64,000 nucleotides of DNA, taken from NCBI GenBank assembly GCA_025617745.1, contig CM046871.1, positions 31,813,579 through 31,877,578 of the forward strand. Reading direction: 5' to 3'. A program made the position numbers and the translations under genes. The DNA is from Heliocidaris erythrogramma. Its lineage: Eukaryota; Echinodermata; Echinoidea; Camarodonta; Echinometridae. Below, piece after piece: positions 14,201-24,313 of the stretch. Positions within the stretch are counted from its first letter, which is position 1. Each line of letters opens with the position of its first letter. The notes beneath the pieces are model-generated. The model did not search any database. It was not told where the DNA came from and saw only the letters and a program-made list of their open reading frames with translations.

Positions 14201-15250
14201 TATAATCGTCTCCGATGCATTTGTAATACGCCAAGAAGCATAACTTTCATGAGACCACAACATCCTTATTTTACACACTTAAACAAAGACACGTCGGAGT
14301 GTCTTTAAGATTTGTTTAATGGCAATGGAACAGTCATATCTGCATATTTCCGCCCATGGCTTCTGTTATTTTACTTCATATTGTCTGTTATTCTTATATT
14401 GCTTGCCTGGAAATGAAATAAAATAAAAAAATAAGATAAAATATAACTGCAACATTAAAGGTGCTCAATTTGTAATTCCATCCGGTTGAGTCAGGGCCAA
14501 CACTTCTTATTTTCTATGAAGACATATACTACCATTGAATTTTGTGTGTAAAACTGATCTGACAGAGTAAATATGCTTATGTGCTTTGATGCATGCTACT
14601 CCCAACTATGAATTTTGGTTTTGAGAATCATTGCGACGATAAGCAAATATTTTCTTTCCCGGAGATGACTGGGCAAATTTTCATTCCTATTGTGGAATGA
14701 AAAATGTTCTTGAAAGAACATGTAGACATAATGGGTTAAATATGTGCTACGTGTTATTACCACAAACATTTTATCGGTTGTTCCTACCTCGATCATGATG
14801 AGGAATAATTAAAAGTACTTTTATAACGATGACTTGCAATGATTTCGGAAAGGAATTATTTCCTAGGGAAAATATCTTTCATTTCTTTTTCTCTGATAAA
14901 AAATGTGTTTTGTTATGTTTGTTTTGTTTATGATTTTTCATGGCCATGAATCTGTCTTCTCTTTTCTACATCTTTTATTTCCCCTTTTTCTTCTTTCCCC
15001 CCTTTTACAGACTTCTTTCTTTTACCTTTTCGTGGCATGTTATACATGACTGCCCAGTTTGATTTTTATGTCTTGCATGAATTATAATTTACCTCCTCCC
15101 ACCCTACATCTCTCTCTATCTCTCACCTATTTCTTGCTTCCTCTGTCGGATGTGGTCGTCGGAGTCGATCCTCTTCATCGTGACAAACTGGACGTCGGCA
15201 TCGGTTTGTTCCGAGCCTTCGTTCGAAGGCGATGTCGCATCGTCCGCCAT
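2544..15250 (-). CDS. ABCC5-like: ABCC5-like (MRP-type) ABC transporter, 5' half, 11 exons
   Basis: Gene model built from eleven minus-strand exons: 15250-15127, 13457-13386, 11463-11283, 10849-10691, 9319-9172, 8548-8312, 7574-7398, 6775-6628, 6463-6315, 3708-3601 and 2751-2544. All have AG/GT borders and compatible phases, and total 570 codons plus one base. The order matches a short MRP without TMD0: an acidic N-terminus, an L0-like linker with FSWLTWMSPLFYKAYKR, six helices of TMD1 with the ABCC hallmarks NDSQRLYD and RVQKMNEILTYIKLIKMYAW, then a charged linker before NBD1. Family members are ATP-driven exporters of organic anions and cyclic nucleotides in the plasma membrane; the substrate here is unknown. 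No Walker A, signature or Walker B motif is in the window, so NBD1, TMD2 and NBD2 must lie left of position 1. The ABCC family is certain; closeness to ABCC5 rather than ABCC11/12 is judged by eye. Confidence 0.9.
3343..3564. mobile_element. MITE-like repeat (CACTGGCGG ... CCGTCCCTG)
   Basis: Starts CACTGGCGGATAAAGG and ends AATCCTGGACCCGTCCCTG, approximately inverted. It is C-rich inside. It resembles the hAT-like elements elsewhere in the window (for example 32435-32662). It lies 37 bases from exon 10. Confidence 0.45.
3601..3708 (-). CDS. ABCC5-like: ABCC5-like exon 10 (TM helix 6)
   Basis: Thirty-six codons: AFTLVSLLNVMRVVLG, then PTPFAVRMLAESNVALKRLK. The P-x-x-x-x-x-L-A-E-S-N-V-A-L-x-R motif is diagnostic for the end of ABCC TMD1. 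Donor GTGGGA. The intron back to exon 9 is about 2.6 kb and repeat-filled. Confidence 0.92.
4427..4799. repeat. Compound (ATA)n/(ACT)n trinucleotide block
   Basis: About 370 bases of imperfect ATA, then ACT/GCT, then AAT triplets. It opens long frames of poly-Ile, poly-Ser and poly-Leu on both strands, none with any protein-like composition. Confidence 0.95.
4845..5020 (-). repeat. Antisense tRNA-SINE-like tail fragment
   Basis: The motifs TACCCATTTAAAACCTG and ATAAAATGCCTTGTCTAAAG match, in reverse, the post-tRNA body of the SINEs at 33129 and 54168. The preceding part (TTTAGCTCCGGCAGACATG) recurs in diverged form at about 7676-7760. Confidence 0.5.
5166..5209. repeat. (AT)n microsatellite
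   Basis: About 22 uninterrupted AT units flanked by CACATACA-type repeats (5128-5165 and 5210-5235). Confidence 0.97.
6315..6463 (-). CDS. ABCC5-like: ABCC5-like exon 9 (TM helix 5)
   Basis: Starts IRQQERFYLERAGILQS and continues into the helix VPVVPSLAAVISIIIHIS, then LGNSLTATE. CAG acceptor, GTAAGA donor, phase 0 at the end. It aligns with the fifth helix of ABCC5 TMD1. Confidence 0.92.
6628..6775 (-). CDS. ABCC5-like: ABCC5-like exon 8 (RVQKMNEILTYIKLIKMYAW)
   Basis: Encodes AGVGRVISKIRVVCIKYVDL then RVQKMNEILTYIKLIKMYAW and ELPFGKAIQ. This is the most conserved intracellular loop of ABCC TMD1. Acceptor TAG, donor GTAACA, phase 1. A decayed copy of the exon lies just upstream at about 6850-6960. 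Confidence 0.93.
6850..6962 (-). pseudogene. Decayed tandem copy of ABCC exon 8
   Basis: On the minus strand the stretch retains ISKIR, KCIKY and NIRVQKMNEILT of exon 8, with the same bases around them (AGGATCTCATTCATCTTCTG on the plus strand). An 18-base internal duplication, a frame change and loss of the splice borders make it unusable. It sits less than 100 bases upstream of the intact exon and runs into a GACA microsatellite. Confidence 0.85.
6957..7105. repeat. Degenerate (GACA)n microsatellite
   Basis: About 150 bases dominated by GACA and CAGA units. The minus-strand frames across it (VCLSV, SVCLS repeats) are artefacts. It adjoins the decayed exon 8 copy. Confidence 0.9.
7398..7574 (-). 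CDS. ABCC5-like: ABCC5-like exon 7 (TMD1 helices 3-4)
   Basis: Starts with IVNVCANDSQRLYD, the N-D-x-Q-R motif of ABCC TMD1. Two helices follow: ISSLAMLVAALVAVQLII and ALIGTIITYFFFLPLT. CAG acceptor, GTGAGT donor, 59 codons, phase 0 on both sides. Confidence 0.92.
8312..8548 (-). CDS. ABCC5-like: ABCC5-like exon 6 (TM helices, coupling region)
   Basis: A 79-codon exon, phase 0 on both sides. It starts AIFVQLLLQYVED, crosses a helix (WYGIVLVVCVFALNIIRI), and continues FWAFSCRTATRLRSATLTLA then FRRLANLRSLKDHSVGA. The R-T-x-x-R-L-R-x-A pattern is typical of the intracellular loop of ABCC TMD1. Confidence 0.92.
8725..8900 (+). mobile_element. Probable LINE 3' end with (CAAA)n tail
   Basis: TGTGGGACCCCAAGGAAGAA leads to a poorly structured 3' end, an AATAAA-like signal and a (CAAA)n tail at 8877-8896. 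Short tandem tails are usual for CR1/RTE-type LINEs. No RT coding remains. The assignment is inference. Confidence 0.4.
9172..9319 (-). CDS. ABCC5-like: ABCC5-like exon 5 (first TM helix of TMD1)
   Basis: Encodes R, then LEKYWQREVAKKGEKEASLG, then VALSFVGTRQFISVLFLVI and STLASFFTS. The L-E-x-x-W start and following hydrophobic helix match the ABCC region entering TMD1. Donor GTATGC, phase 0. Confidence 0.85.
9776..9911. mobile_element. Hairpin MITE, copy 1
   Basis: Near-palindromic: GGGCGTTTCATGAAAGGA at the left and TCCTTTCATGAAACGCTCCC at the right, with inner arms TATTTTATCCGACAA and TTGTCGGATAAAATA. The centre contains ATGCAAGGATTTCAGTAGC, shared in reverse with the copies at 42947 and 47878. 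Confidence 0.85.
10555..10688 (-). repeat. Antisense SINE tail beside ABCC exon 4
   Basis: CTCCCTGGGGAGCATT, TACCGGATACCCATTTAACA and AATGCTTTGCTCAAGGA match the tail of the tRNA-derived SINEs in reverse. It ends only a few bases from the exon 4 donor. Confidence 0.6.
10691..10849 (-). CDS. ABCC5-like: ABCC5-like exon 4 (linker and elbow helix)
   Basis: A long polypyrimidine tract and CAG acceptor precede KEQYSPLDYSGFFSFSWLTW, then MSPLFYKAYKRSLEYTDLWS and ISDYDRGDFNGD. The FSWLTWMSPL...DLW pattern is the conserved MRP elbow before TMD1. The donor is GTACTT, in phase 2. A degenerate antisense SINE lies immediately downstream in the intron. Confidence 0.88.
11283..11463 (-). CDS. ABCC5-like: ABCC5-like exon 3 (N-terminal cytosolic region)
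   Basis: Reads from ASQKASSVMFASMGEP through an acidic DGYDYDENDD stretch to RGFRYKQGLKLLSPFRFKPS. A perfect GTAAGT donor follows. The basic end corresponds to the ABCC5 region just before the L0/TMD1 junction. Phase in 1, phase out 2, matching both neighbours. Confidence 0.8.
12060..12083. repeat. (GAAT)n microsatellite
   Basis: Six GAAT units within ABCC intron 2. Confidence 0.9.
12451..12997. repeat. Two-copy tandem duplication, about 267-bp unit
   Basis: CATTTACCCCCAA starts at 12451 and again at 12718. The units share ATAATGCGCCCAGTTAATAT, GGAATCACATGAACGTGGAG and TTGGTGTACGTGCAAAAGAT with few differences, so the duplication is recent. No coding signal. Confidence 0.92.
13386..13457 (-). 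CDS. ABCC5-like: ABCC5-like exon 2 (symmetric 1-1 exon)
   Basis: A 72-base exon, CAG acceptor and GTAAG donor, with phase 1 on both sides so it can be skipped without a frame change. It encodes DASGVQLVGMKRIDSRENIQ plus NNQ. This matches the end of exon 1 (DADVQFVTMKRIDSDDHIRQ), so the two probably arose by duplication. It may be a cassette exon. Confidence 0.65.
15127..15250 (-). CDS. ABCC5-like: ABCC5-like exon 1 (start codon)
   Basis: Begins MADDATSPSNEGSEQTDADV and ends with QFVTMKRIDSDDHIRQRKQE plus I, then a GTGAGA donor in phase 1. An in-frame TAG lies 9 bases upstream of the ATG, which supports this start. It is an acidic, soluble cytosolic N-terminus, as expected for a short MRP. 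Its tail resembles exon 2. Confidence 0.75.
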
Positions 15251-17429
15251 CACTGACTACGCTTCTGGCTCGAAATTTGATTGCCACTTTATGCGTAATT
15301 CTGCAGGGTAGAAAAAACACGAAATTATAGAAAATATTGGGTCAAGTTCGCATACATAGGTAAACTGAGATCGGAAATTTCGTTTGCCCAGCTAGGATTT
15401 ACCCAATTGGGGTACTACAATTGGACAAACCATTACCCACCCTGAAATAAATTCAAATTGTCCAAAGTTGGTAAAATAGGACAATATACACTGATACATG
15501 TATACATATAATTACCCTCGTGTTCAGCACTTTATGTACAAATGAAATTTGACGCGGATACATAATCATGGAATACAGATGATAGAGCCCTGAATCAGAG
15601 AACTGGGAACATGAAGATTTTACAGAATAAAAACAGAGACATGGTACCATCCTTTAAATAATTTTGAGATTTTCAGATAAATGTCTCTTATTTTGTTGAG
15701 AGGTGGTGAATGAATATTGTAATGTTAATTTTAATGTATCCCAGAGAGAAGTGGGGTGATTTTCATATCTCTTTTCCGACATAATTATGTCCTCAGACTT
15801 TCCGACATAAAACAGGAAATGATTTAAAGATAATCTTGAATTGTGAAGAATTGAGGAAGGGAATTATTGTTAATGCTTCTTTTTTATTATAAAATCAAAT
15901 GAATTTTACAGTGAATGTTCAAGACTAATAGTATTTAAGAGGAATATTTGCTAAAGATATTAGCAGAAAATGTGTAACAGCTGAATTATGGCAAAGAAAG
16001 AAAATAAAAGAAGAACATGATGAATATGGAGGTAGCTATAGTCGTCGCGACCGTCCGAACAAGATCACTAGCAATAGACCACATTGATCTGTAACATTTC
16101 TCTGATTTCAGTAAAGATGCTTTCCAGCAAGTTTTCGTTAGTTTATTGATAGTTTAGTTCTGGTCATGAGATTGAATTGTGAAATTAACTGTCTCAAAGC
16201 AACGGAGAAAGGTTGAATATATAGCACATAAGAATCCTGCTGAGAGTCGCATATACTGCACACAGAAATATGCATATGGGACTACACACAAATGTTAGGC
16301 CCGAACATTTCAGCTTTTCCTGTCATATTTCGAATGTGAGGGCATTTGTAGAGCAGTCCATTTTGGGGACATTTCTACTATGATAATCTTCCAAACTAAC
16401 ATAAAAAGAATGAGCAAGCTCACAAATCATTTTTTCAGCTTTCCCAGAACTCAACCTTCTCTTTAAAGGCGCACATTACATACGTCATATATAGCGGAAG
16501 GAAGCCTTTCAACACACTCATGCGGATATGCTGTCTTATATGGCCACTTGAGAGCTGGCATCACATAACAGACTCGATCTCAGTCACCTACTAACCTGAG
16601 GTTAAGTAGTCGTGGTATACTTACTGGTCATGTGATCTGTGACAGAAGCTGTCTATAATTTCTTTGTACAGGTTAATCATGGTTCATAATTGTGTATCAT
16701 GACGTCTTGGACTATGGCCAAAAATATCATCAAGCGATTTTGACGGAAAGTGAAAAGCAAACTCCCTTTTTGTTATGCTATAGCCACGTATATCCGTGGC
16801 GGATCAAGGATTATTTTACTTGGGCAAAGGGAACTTATGTGTTTATTCCTTAATTAATTTGTTGCTGAAAATTTGAAAAACAATATTTTATCTCGGGGTG
16901 ATGATTACCGGAACCCAAAATTATTCACAACAGTCATGTCTCTCGTTCAGTCTCAAGTAAGGGTAGGGGGTAAAAAAAGACAGAGAAAAAAATAGCAGGG
17001 GCAAGTTTTGTACGTTCTTGCTCAAAGCCATGGAAACATCTCACAAATTATCTTGTTTCGAGCATTCTTTCGTATAAATGCACTGATGGAATATTTGCTA
17101 AATAGTCATGTAACAGGTTATGATAACTTTGAGAAGTAGAAACAGAAACCATGAACACTTATCACACATAAATCTATTTTATGAAGTGTTAAATCAAAAT
17201 AATAAAAATAGAACAATTTTTGCGCCTTTGTAGTGTATGCAGAAGATGAAACAACCATCTTTAATTCAAAATTTAATTTTCTGGTCTATAATTATGGACA
17301 TTCGAAATGAACAAACAAAAGTTAGTATATAAAACTTATACATGATTTGCAACGGATCTTAATTTTCAATGAGCCCTCCCAGAGTTACTACGGGAGGGCT
17401 GGAGAGAACTTTTTCCTATGGGCACGATA

Positions 17430-17668
17430 TTCTTCTTCGTCTTCTTCGTCGTCGTCTTCTTCTTCTTCTTCTCCTTCTTCTTCTTTTCCTTCTTCTTCTT
17501 CTCCTTCTTTTTCTTCTTCTTCTTCTTCTTCCTCTTCCTCTTCCTCTTCTCCCCCTCCTCCTCCTTCTTCTCCTTCTTTTTCTTCTTCTCCTTCTTCTTC
17601 CTCTTCCTCTTCCTCTTCTCCTCCCCCTCCCTCCTCCTTCTTCTTCTTCTCCTCCTCCTTCTTCTCTG
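17430..17668. repeat. Polypyrimidine (TTC/CTC)n block
   Basis: About 240 bases almost purely pyrimidine on the plus strand. Frames through it give poly-Ser, Leu, Phe or Arg/Lys on both strands and are not genes. Long mirror-like pyrimidine tracts can form triplex DNA (general knowledge). Confidence 0.95.
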
Positions 17669-19729
17669 AAACGCAGGGGCACCTTCGCCCATTCCATCAT
17701 CTATTATCGGTAATAACACTAACATAGACAGCTTACATCTAGACAGCCTGTTGATATCGGCAGGCTACATTTGTGGTTCACTTCTATCATGTCTATTGAA
17801 ACCCAACAAGACACTCTACTACCTAATGAGTTGAGAGCTTTTTTCAACTCCGTAATAAATGTGTGTGGTTTCATTAGGTAACCCCATTAATCAATGGCAG
17901 ATCAGCTACAAGGGGTATGAGGGTGTCCCCCCCCCCCCCCCCCATCGAATGGATAAAGAAAAGAAGAGGAGAGAGAGAGAAAGAAAGGGAAAGGGCGAAA
18001 GGATGATACGCCCCCCCCCCCCCCCTGCCATTATGTGGCCTTGATAATCCGCATTTTATCCATCTGGTAGGACCGCCCCCATGATATTAGTGCCCCCTAA
18101 AAGGCTGGACCTACACTCCGCCACTGTGGCAAATCGTTAGCTTATTACAATCATCCTGTACCCTGTCATTACCAACTAAGATAGCTACAGACAGATTTTG
18201 AAAACAGGAAAAGCATTATCTTCTCAATGGTTTACCTGAATTCTTACTCTTTGCATGTACCCACTGGACAACACATAAGCTTAAAATAAATCAGTCGTCT
18301 TCTGCTTCATCAAATTACATCCAGTATTTTTTATTTTACTTGCTTAATCATTTATGCTCGATAATCATCACTAAGAAAAAAGATGACAAGCTATCAATAA
18401 AGCCTTTGGGATGTTTTGTATCATTCCTAATCTTTGTAATACTGTACTTGTCTTTTTTTAATTGAATAAACCAGGGAAGTGTCCCTGAATAAACTAACAT
18501 GACTCGTATCTATCTTTGAAATATATTCAACAGCACTCTCTAATTCGATAATCATTATTATCCTTATCTGGGTTTTTTTTAATTAATGCAGTGCGTCGAA
18601 GACTTCTGATTTGCAGGCCGCTTATGAACACACCATACGTCTGACTGAGAAACATATTTGATGATGGTCAAATACAGCTGTACGTTAATTGTTATTGGCT
18701 TATGTGCAGTGTTTACTTAAATATTAATGGTCGCGTCGGATGGAGTTGGTAGTGAGAGGGCGATTCGTGAATGATTTACTTTAATTAATGGGTGAACTCG
18801 ATCTTCAAACGAGTGTGCAGAAACGATACTCCGTCGACAATACCTCTAGGTTTTATTTCGTTAAGGATATAAAGTTAGGGTTAGGGCAAGGAGGTACTAT
18901 AGGCAAGATGAGTTTTAGGTTAGTGTTATAGGGTATAACTGGGTTAAGTAAGATATAGTATTTGGCCCAAAGAATTCGGTTATTGTAGGTTATTGACAGC
19001 GATATGGGGTTGGAATGAGAGCTCACCTGAGATAGGGGGGTACATTGAGCAGTGTTCTTAATTTAGGGTGGTCTCCAAGGCAGGAAAAGCCCGCGAAAAG
19101 CCCGCGATAGGGGGGTTCAGAAATTTTGGCAGCCCTGAGATAGGGGGTGCTTTCAAAGGGAGGGAACAAGCATACGCGTACCCTAAATAATACTGAGTGG
19201 GGGGCCGGGAGAATGTGTCGTACAGGGGAGAGGGGAGGGGGGGGGGGGGGTCAGATTAGGCGAATCCAGTTACCCATACAAAAAAAGAATCTGTTAGTGC
19301 GGCTCAATATTAGATAGTATATCTCTGAAGTAAAGCTGCAAGTCAATGGTGAGTGGAATGTGAACGGTACACTATGTCATGTATGTGGTGAGTGGTAAAA
19401 TTATTGGTAAATTATATGCGTTATTACACAGGCTATATGATACCAGTGAAGTAAGCAGCATTTCCATGTGAAAGTTAAGGGAGGGGGCAAAGCGGCGGCA
19501 TTACCATTATAAATCCGTCCCCGTCCACATTAGGACGTTACGACTTTTAACTAATTTAGGATCTACCCTATGATAAACATACATTAATCTCAGGCTCAGT
19601 GACAGGCTGCTCGTGTCCAAATGCGATGATACTGCATGCCGTCTGTTATCTTCGCACGGGTCCAAAATATAAACACAGACAGGGTATATTACATTATACA
19701 ACCGCCGATGTCTGTACACACTAAGAAAT

Positions 19730-19885
19730 AGGGGTTCAAATTTGAACCCCTAGGGGTTGGTACAATAGCAGCACCCCAAGGGGTTCAAAATTTGCACCCC
19801 GGTATGGGGTTCAAAATTGCACCCCAATATAGGGTGCATTTTTGCACCCTCTGGGTTCATAACTGCACCCTAATGGGTGCAACGT
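19730..19885. repeat. Palindromic GGGTTCAAAATTGCACCCC minisatellite
   Basis: Five to six diverged units alternate GGGGTTCAAA and TTTGCACCCC. Each unit is itself nearly palindromic. Unit length varies around 25-35 bases. Confidence 0.8.
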
Positions 19886-22800
19886 CGATGACAATCGATC
19901 ACCATTCTCGCCTCTTCACAGCTTGGCGGCAGACCATTTAAAGTTGCCGTTATTTCATATTTCACGCACATAGAACACAGACAGTACAATACACGCCATG
20001 AGGGGACCTCGGTGAAATCTATCAGGCCACGCCCGGGGGCTTTTACAGTCTCACATTTAGGATTACTTATTCAACTTTTAAGTTGCAGTGTATAGTCTAC
20101 TATCTATTCCTATAACAAATTAGTGTAACTGTTAGTAACTGTTAGTAAAACTAGCACTTTCCCTTAAAATGATATTATCCCGACTGAATTATCAAATGTA
20201 AACACGTATTCTTCTAACTTTTTTTTTACAAAGAAACTATCAAAATGAGCCGTGATAAAATCCCCATATAATTTAAAAATGCGAATTATGCAAATTTTCC
20301 TGCCTTAATCCATACGAGTAGCGATACGTTCGAACTAATGTAGTATAACATACATCGACACAATCATATATATAGTGAACTATATCGTGTAAACATATAT
20401 ATATATCTATATCAACAATTGACATCTGAACCGAAGACAGTTATAAAAATATGGATAGACAGATTTGCATTGTTTACACGTTACAACATGAATATGTGTA
20501 TTTACATACAGATCTATAGAAGCATGGTAAGGCTAACATTGTCCATAGTACTTACGACTATTTACTCCAGATGGTGTAAATAGTACAACGGGCAATAGGA
20601 AAGTGGACTATACTATACGAGAAGAAGAACAAATAAAACTGGTGACCAAACTACCGTGTACCACGTACTGACCAGGCCTAGCACGTATACGAATCAAAAT
20701 GCAGGATTATGTCCAAATTTTTAAAGAACTACAATTACAGGTAAATAGTTATCGGCTAATGCGATCATGCAATTTACTTCTCTTTCTTTTCTTTTTTTTT
20801 TTTGTCTTGCCTTCCTTATCCTTGAATTAACTTTTCTCTCCAGACAGAAGCTGAGCATTATACAGCCATGGAAAATATTATTAGACCAAGAATGGATACT
20901 GATAGTGTTATTTTTGTGGTAACAAGGAAATAAAATATCATAAAAGCCAGGTATAATTGCTGGAATTTGGTATTCATTCAATGAAATACAAAGACAAATC
21001 ATTTTTATAATTTTGTTTGCATATTTTTATAGTACCCTTATTACCGATGCTTGGTCTAATATTTTTTTCCAGGGCTTGTATATATTTATATTTCCCTTGG
21101 TTACTGTATCATGAATCATTTAATTATGCCAATGTATAACTTGTAAAAATTCATTTGCACTTCTGTTTATGAAAAAAAATTATCATAAGTTTGTATGAAA
21201 TGTGAAACTTTATTTGTAATTTTGTATGAAATGTTAGACTTCATTTCTAATTTTGTTTGAGAGGAAAGAATTTTAAAAAAATTGTAAAAACAAAATAAAA
21301 TCGAGGGGGATTATATGTAGAATGTAGAAAAGAAATGTGCTACCGCCTCCCGGTAGATTATATAGGCGATACCGTCACAGGCCCGCGAAGTAATGGCCTG
21401 CCTAACAATCAACCATAAATCCCTGAAATATAATTATCAAGGATCACTGATGGAAAGTATTAAACAGTAATACTGACCTATGGTTTATGTGTAAATTCCG
21501 CTCTTCTGACAAAATGAGGTCGGGTCAAGAGATTGACTCCAAGTCCAGCAAAGCGCATGTAGTCACCTAGGACTTCGTAACAAAATCCTATCTTCAGATC
21601 AGTGAGTATAGAAATGTCACAAAAATGTACGCACGCGCAAAGAATCTATATACATACACGAAAATGAATTATATCCTGTCCTGTAGTTAGGCTCCCATTA
21701 TATTTTCTTATTGCTGCATGAACTCATCATTATACTTCATTTAAACTTCCGCAAGATCTCCGTCGGTATATATATATATATATCCTTGCAATAGAAAGTC
21801 TTTGTTGTAAACAACAAGCTTGCGTAGATCAGATCGCTCTTTCTTCTTCCTTTATCTCCCACGATGAATTCCAGGATTAATTATAAATCATAAGCAGGAT
21901 ACAGGTATTGCTGCTTAGTTCCGACGCGATTCAACTTCAATTTGGCCTATAATATATAGAGAGAAAGGTGTCGATTAACTACCAATGTAGACCTAATAAA
22001 AGTGAGTTGATGTCATGAAATATTGCTGAATCATGATTGTGGTATATTGCAATGATCCGTGGTTATTGCCAAGCTCATTCGTATGGCGTGATCCTTGCTG
22101 AGCAAACTTGACTGGCTGACTGGCTGGCTGTAAAAACTGATGTTCTACGTACTAGCATGTACGACTGCGGCCTGACTTGCTTTTTCGTTGAATACCAGAG
22201 TGCGGTTAACATGGTAACGAGTGAGAGCGCTGTATATCTTGTCGCATTTTTGCTCTCCGAAGTTCAAGGGCATTGCGAGACCATTTTCGATCAGATCTCA
22301 GATATCGGCCATTAATAGACCGATTGCGACCAAACTTGTTTGTGTCTCATCATGTATTGTGCAAAAATGCATGGTCAAATTTATGATATACATTTTTCTT
22401 CTTATTTAATTATGCAAATATGCAAACTTTTTCCTCTGACAACACTTCTTGTAAAGCCCATACATTGTATACACAACCGCCATTTTTTGTGACATTGGTC
22501 ATGAATATGTGCTATATCTCCGCAACCGTACCCCCGATTTTCACAAATAGGGTCTTATAATGTGCGCGAGACGTGAAAGAAAAAAGTCATGAAATTTCAG
22601 CACGAGATCTTTTCGCGTTAAAAAATTATCACCAAAAATGTAGAGGGGGGCTAAATTAACCCCCCCCCCCGGCTATTGAGGGGTAAAACCTGGTCATCTT
22701 GCAGATTTTAAAAATTTAAATCCGACAAGTAAGCAAAGGAAAAAAATATAAACGGTCATAAAAGGCCCTAAAAAGTGACATCAATGCTTCCTTCCTCTTT

Positions 22801-24147
22801 TTGAAATTACCCCCCCCCCCCCTCTCTCTCTCTCTGTGTCTGTCTCTGTGTCACCCCCTCTCTATTTCGCTTTGTTTTATTTTTTAAGGAACCCTTTGCT
22901 ATTCTCGAAGAGCTTATAGGTTTTTGCATCATTTTTCCAACTTCCAACATTTTTTCATCTTGAAGCTCCAGTTCTGCATGGCTTTCCATGTTTTGTGTTG
23001 TTTTGCAAAAAAAAAATCATTCACCACTTTGCCCTGTATCTGTTTCAGAATAGAATAGAATAAACAATAAATAAATTCTACAAACTGACGTACACAATAA
23101 CATTTCTGAAAATGTTATTCACACAAGACACATCAGCTAACTGTCCTCATGTCACTTTAAAAAAAATGCTGATGCAGACAGGAAAACATGTTGGTGTGTG
23201 TGATGTGTCACGTCCACAAAGGACACCCCCCCCCCCTTCACCGGGCCCAAATATATATGTACTACTTTTAGTATATATAGTATACTTTTATAGTATAAAC
23301 GTGTACGAATGTGCACGAGTATGAGAGGTGGCATGATTATTTTTTTAACATTTATTAGCAGCAGCAATTTTGTGTGCGTGCCTGTGTCCCCCCGGCCCCC
23401 TCTCGACAGAGAATCCTGCTCCGCTAATGAGCGACACCCTTGCATCTCAGCATAAAATGAACCGTTGAACCTTTTTGTAATTGAGGAAACCTTTTCATTT
23501 ATTACATTAAATCACATGATTTTAACACAATGTCCAGATCTTAGCACGCACTCATAAAAGAACAACTCTCTGACCAGTTGGACTCAGAGCTTAGAAACCA
23601 AGCAAGAAGCCCGGCGGCTCACACGAGACGTCATTAGCTGACACTGGGACCGCGTTAGTGACCTGTACGGTCTTCTGCGCGTCGTGACAAAGTCATATAG
23701 TTTTAACCCTCTCGTTACCACAAGATTAAAATACTATTCACTTTGTACATAGTGTTGTTGACTTTGGTCCTGATAGGGTTAAAAGTGATTGGAAAAATGA
23801 ACAGTGCAGACAATGCGTTCAATAGCAGGCTCGATTAGCGCAGGTCAGGACCCAGTCGAAATGACGCCCTGTGTGAGCCGAGCGTAAGGCCAGAGTAATG
23901 ATGTTGACTTCATGGTTCCATGTCAATTATAACATGTCAAAAGAATTGCTCTAAACATGCTAAATGATCTACCATTCAATTTTCGTTTTCTTCTCAATGA
24001 ACTTTGCACGTTTCACTTACCTCTTTAATTTTCTTTTCTACGTCACACATTTATTTCTACACCTTCCTCATTTATCATGCCATTGTAAATATATTGCATT
24101 AATTTCTTAAAACCAAATCTGCAACGTACATTTGGCTTGCGGCCATA

Positions 24148-24313
24148 CAGGGGCGGACTGGTTTTACCCCACGGGCCGCTTAATATTTTGGCCAGAGGGT
24201 CGGTCGTTTTGTGAGTCAAGGGCCGGTATATAATTATAGGCGTGTATTTAGAGGTTGAGTTTGCCGGTCGCACCGAAATTCCCAAAACGAATTTCGGTCC
24301 CAGTCCGCCCCTG
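24148..24313. mobile_element. hAT-like MITE (CAGGGGCGGACTGG ends)
   Basis: CAGGGGCGGACTGG at the left is matched by CCCAGTCCGCCCCTG at the right. Flanks CGGCCATA and GAGCCATA agree at 6 of 8 positions, suggesting an aged 8-bp target duplication. No transposase inside. Confidence 0.8.

Noticed and set aside
17347..17727. Five overlapping frames rich in Ser, Leu, Phe, Arg or Lys
   Set aside because: All come from one polypyrimidine block; no frame has protein-like composition outside it.
18880..18900. Telomere-like GTTAGGGTTAGGG
   Set aside because: Only two units, also seen at 46955; too short to be an interstitial telomere.
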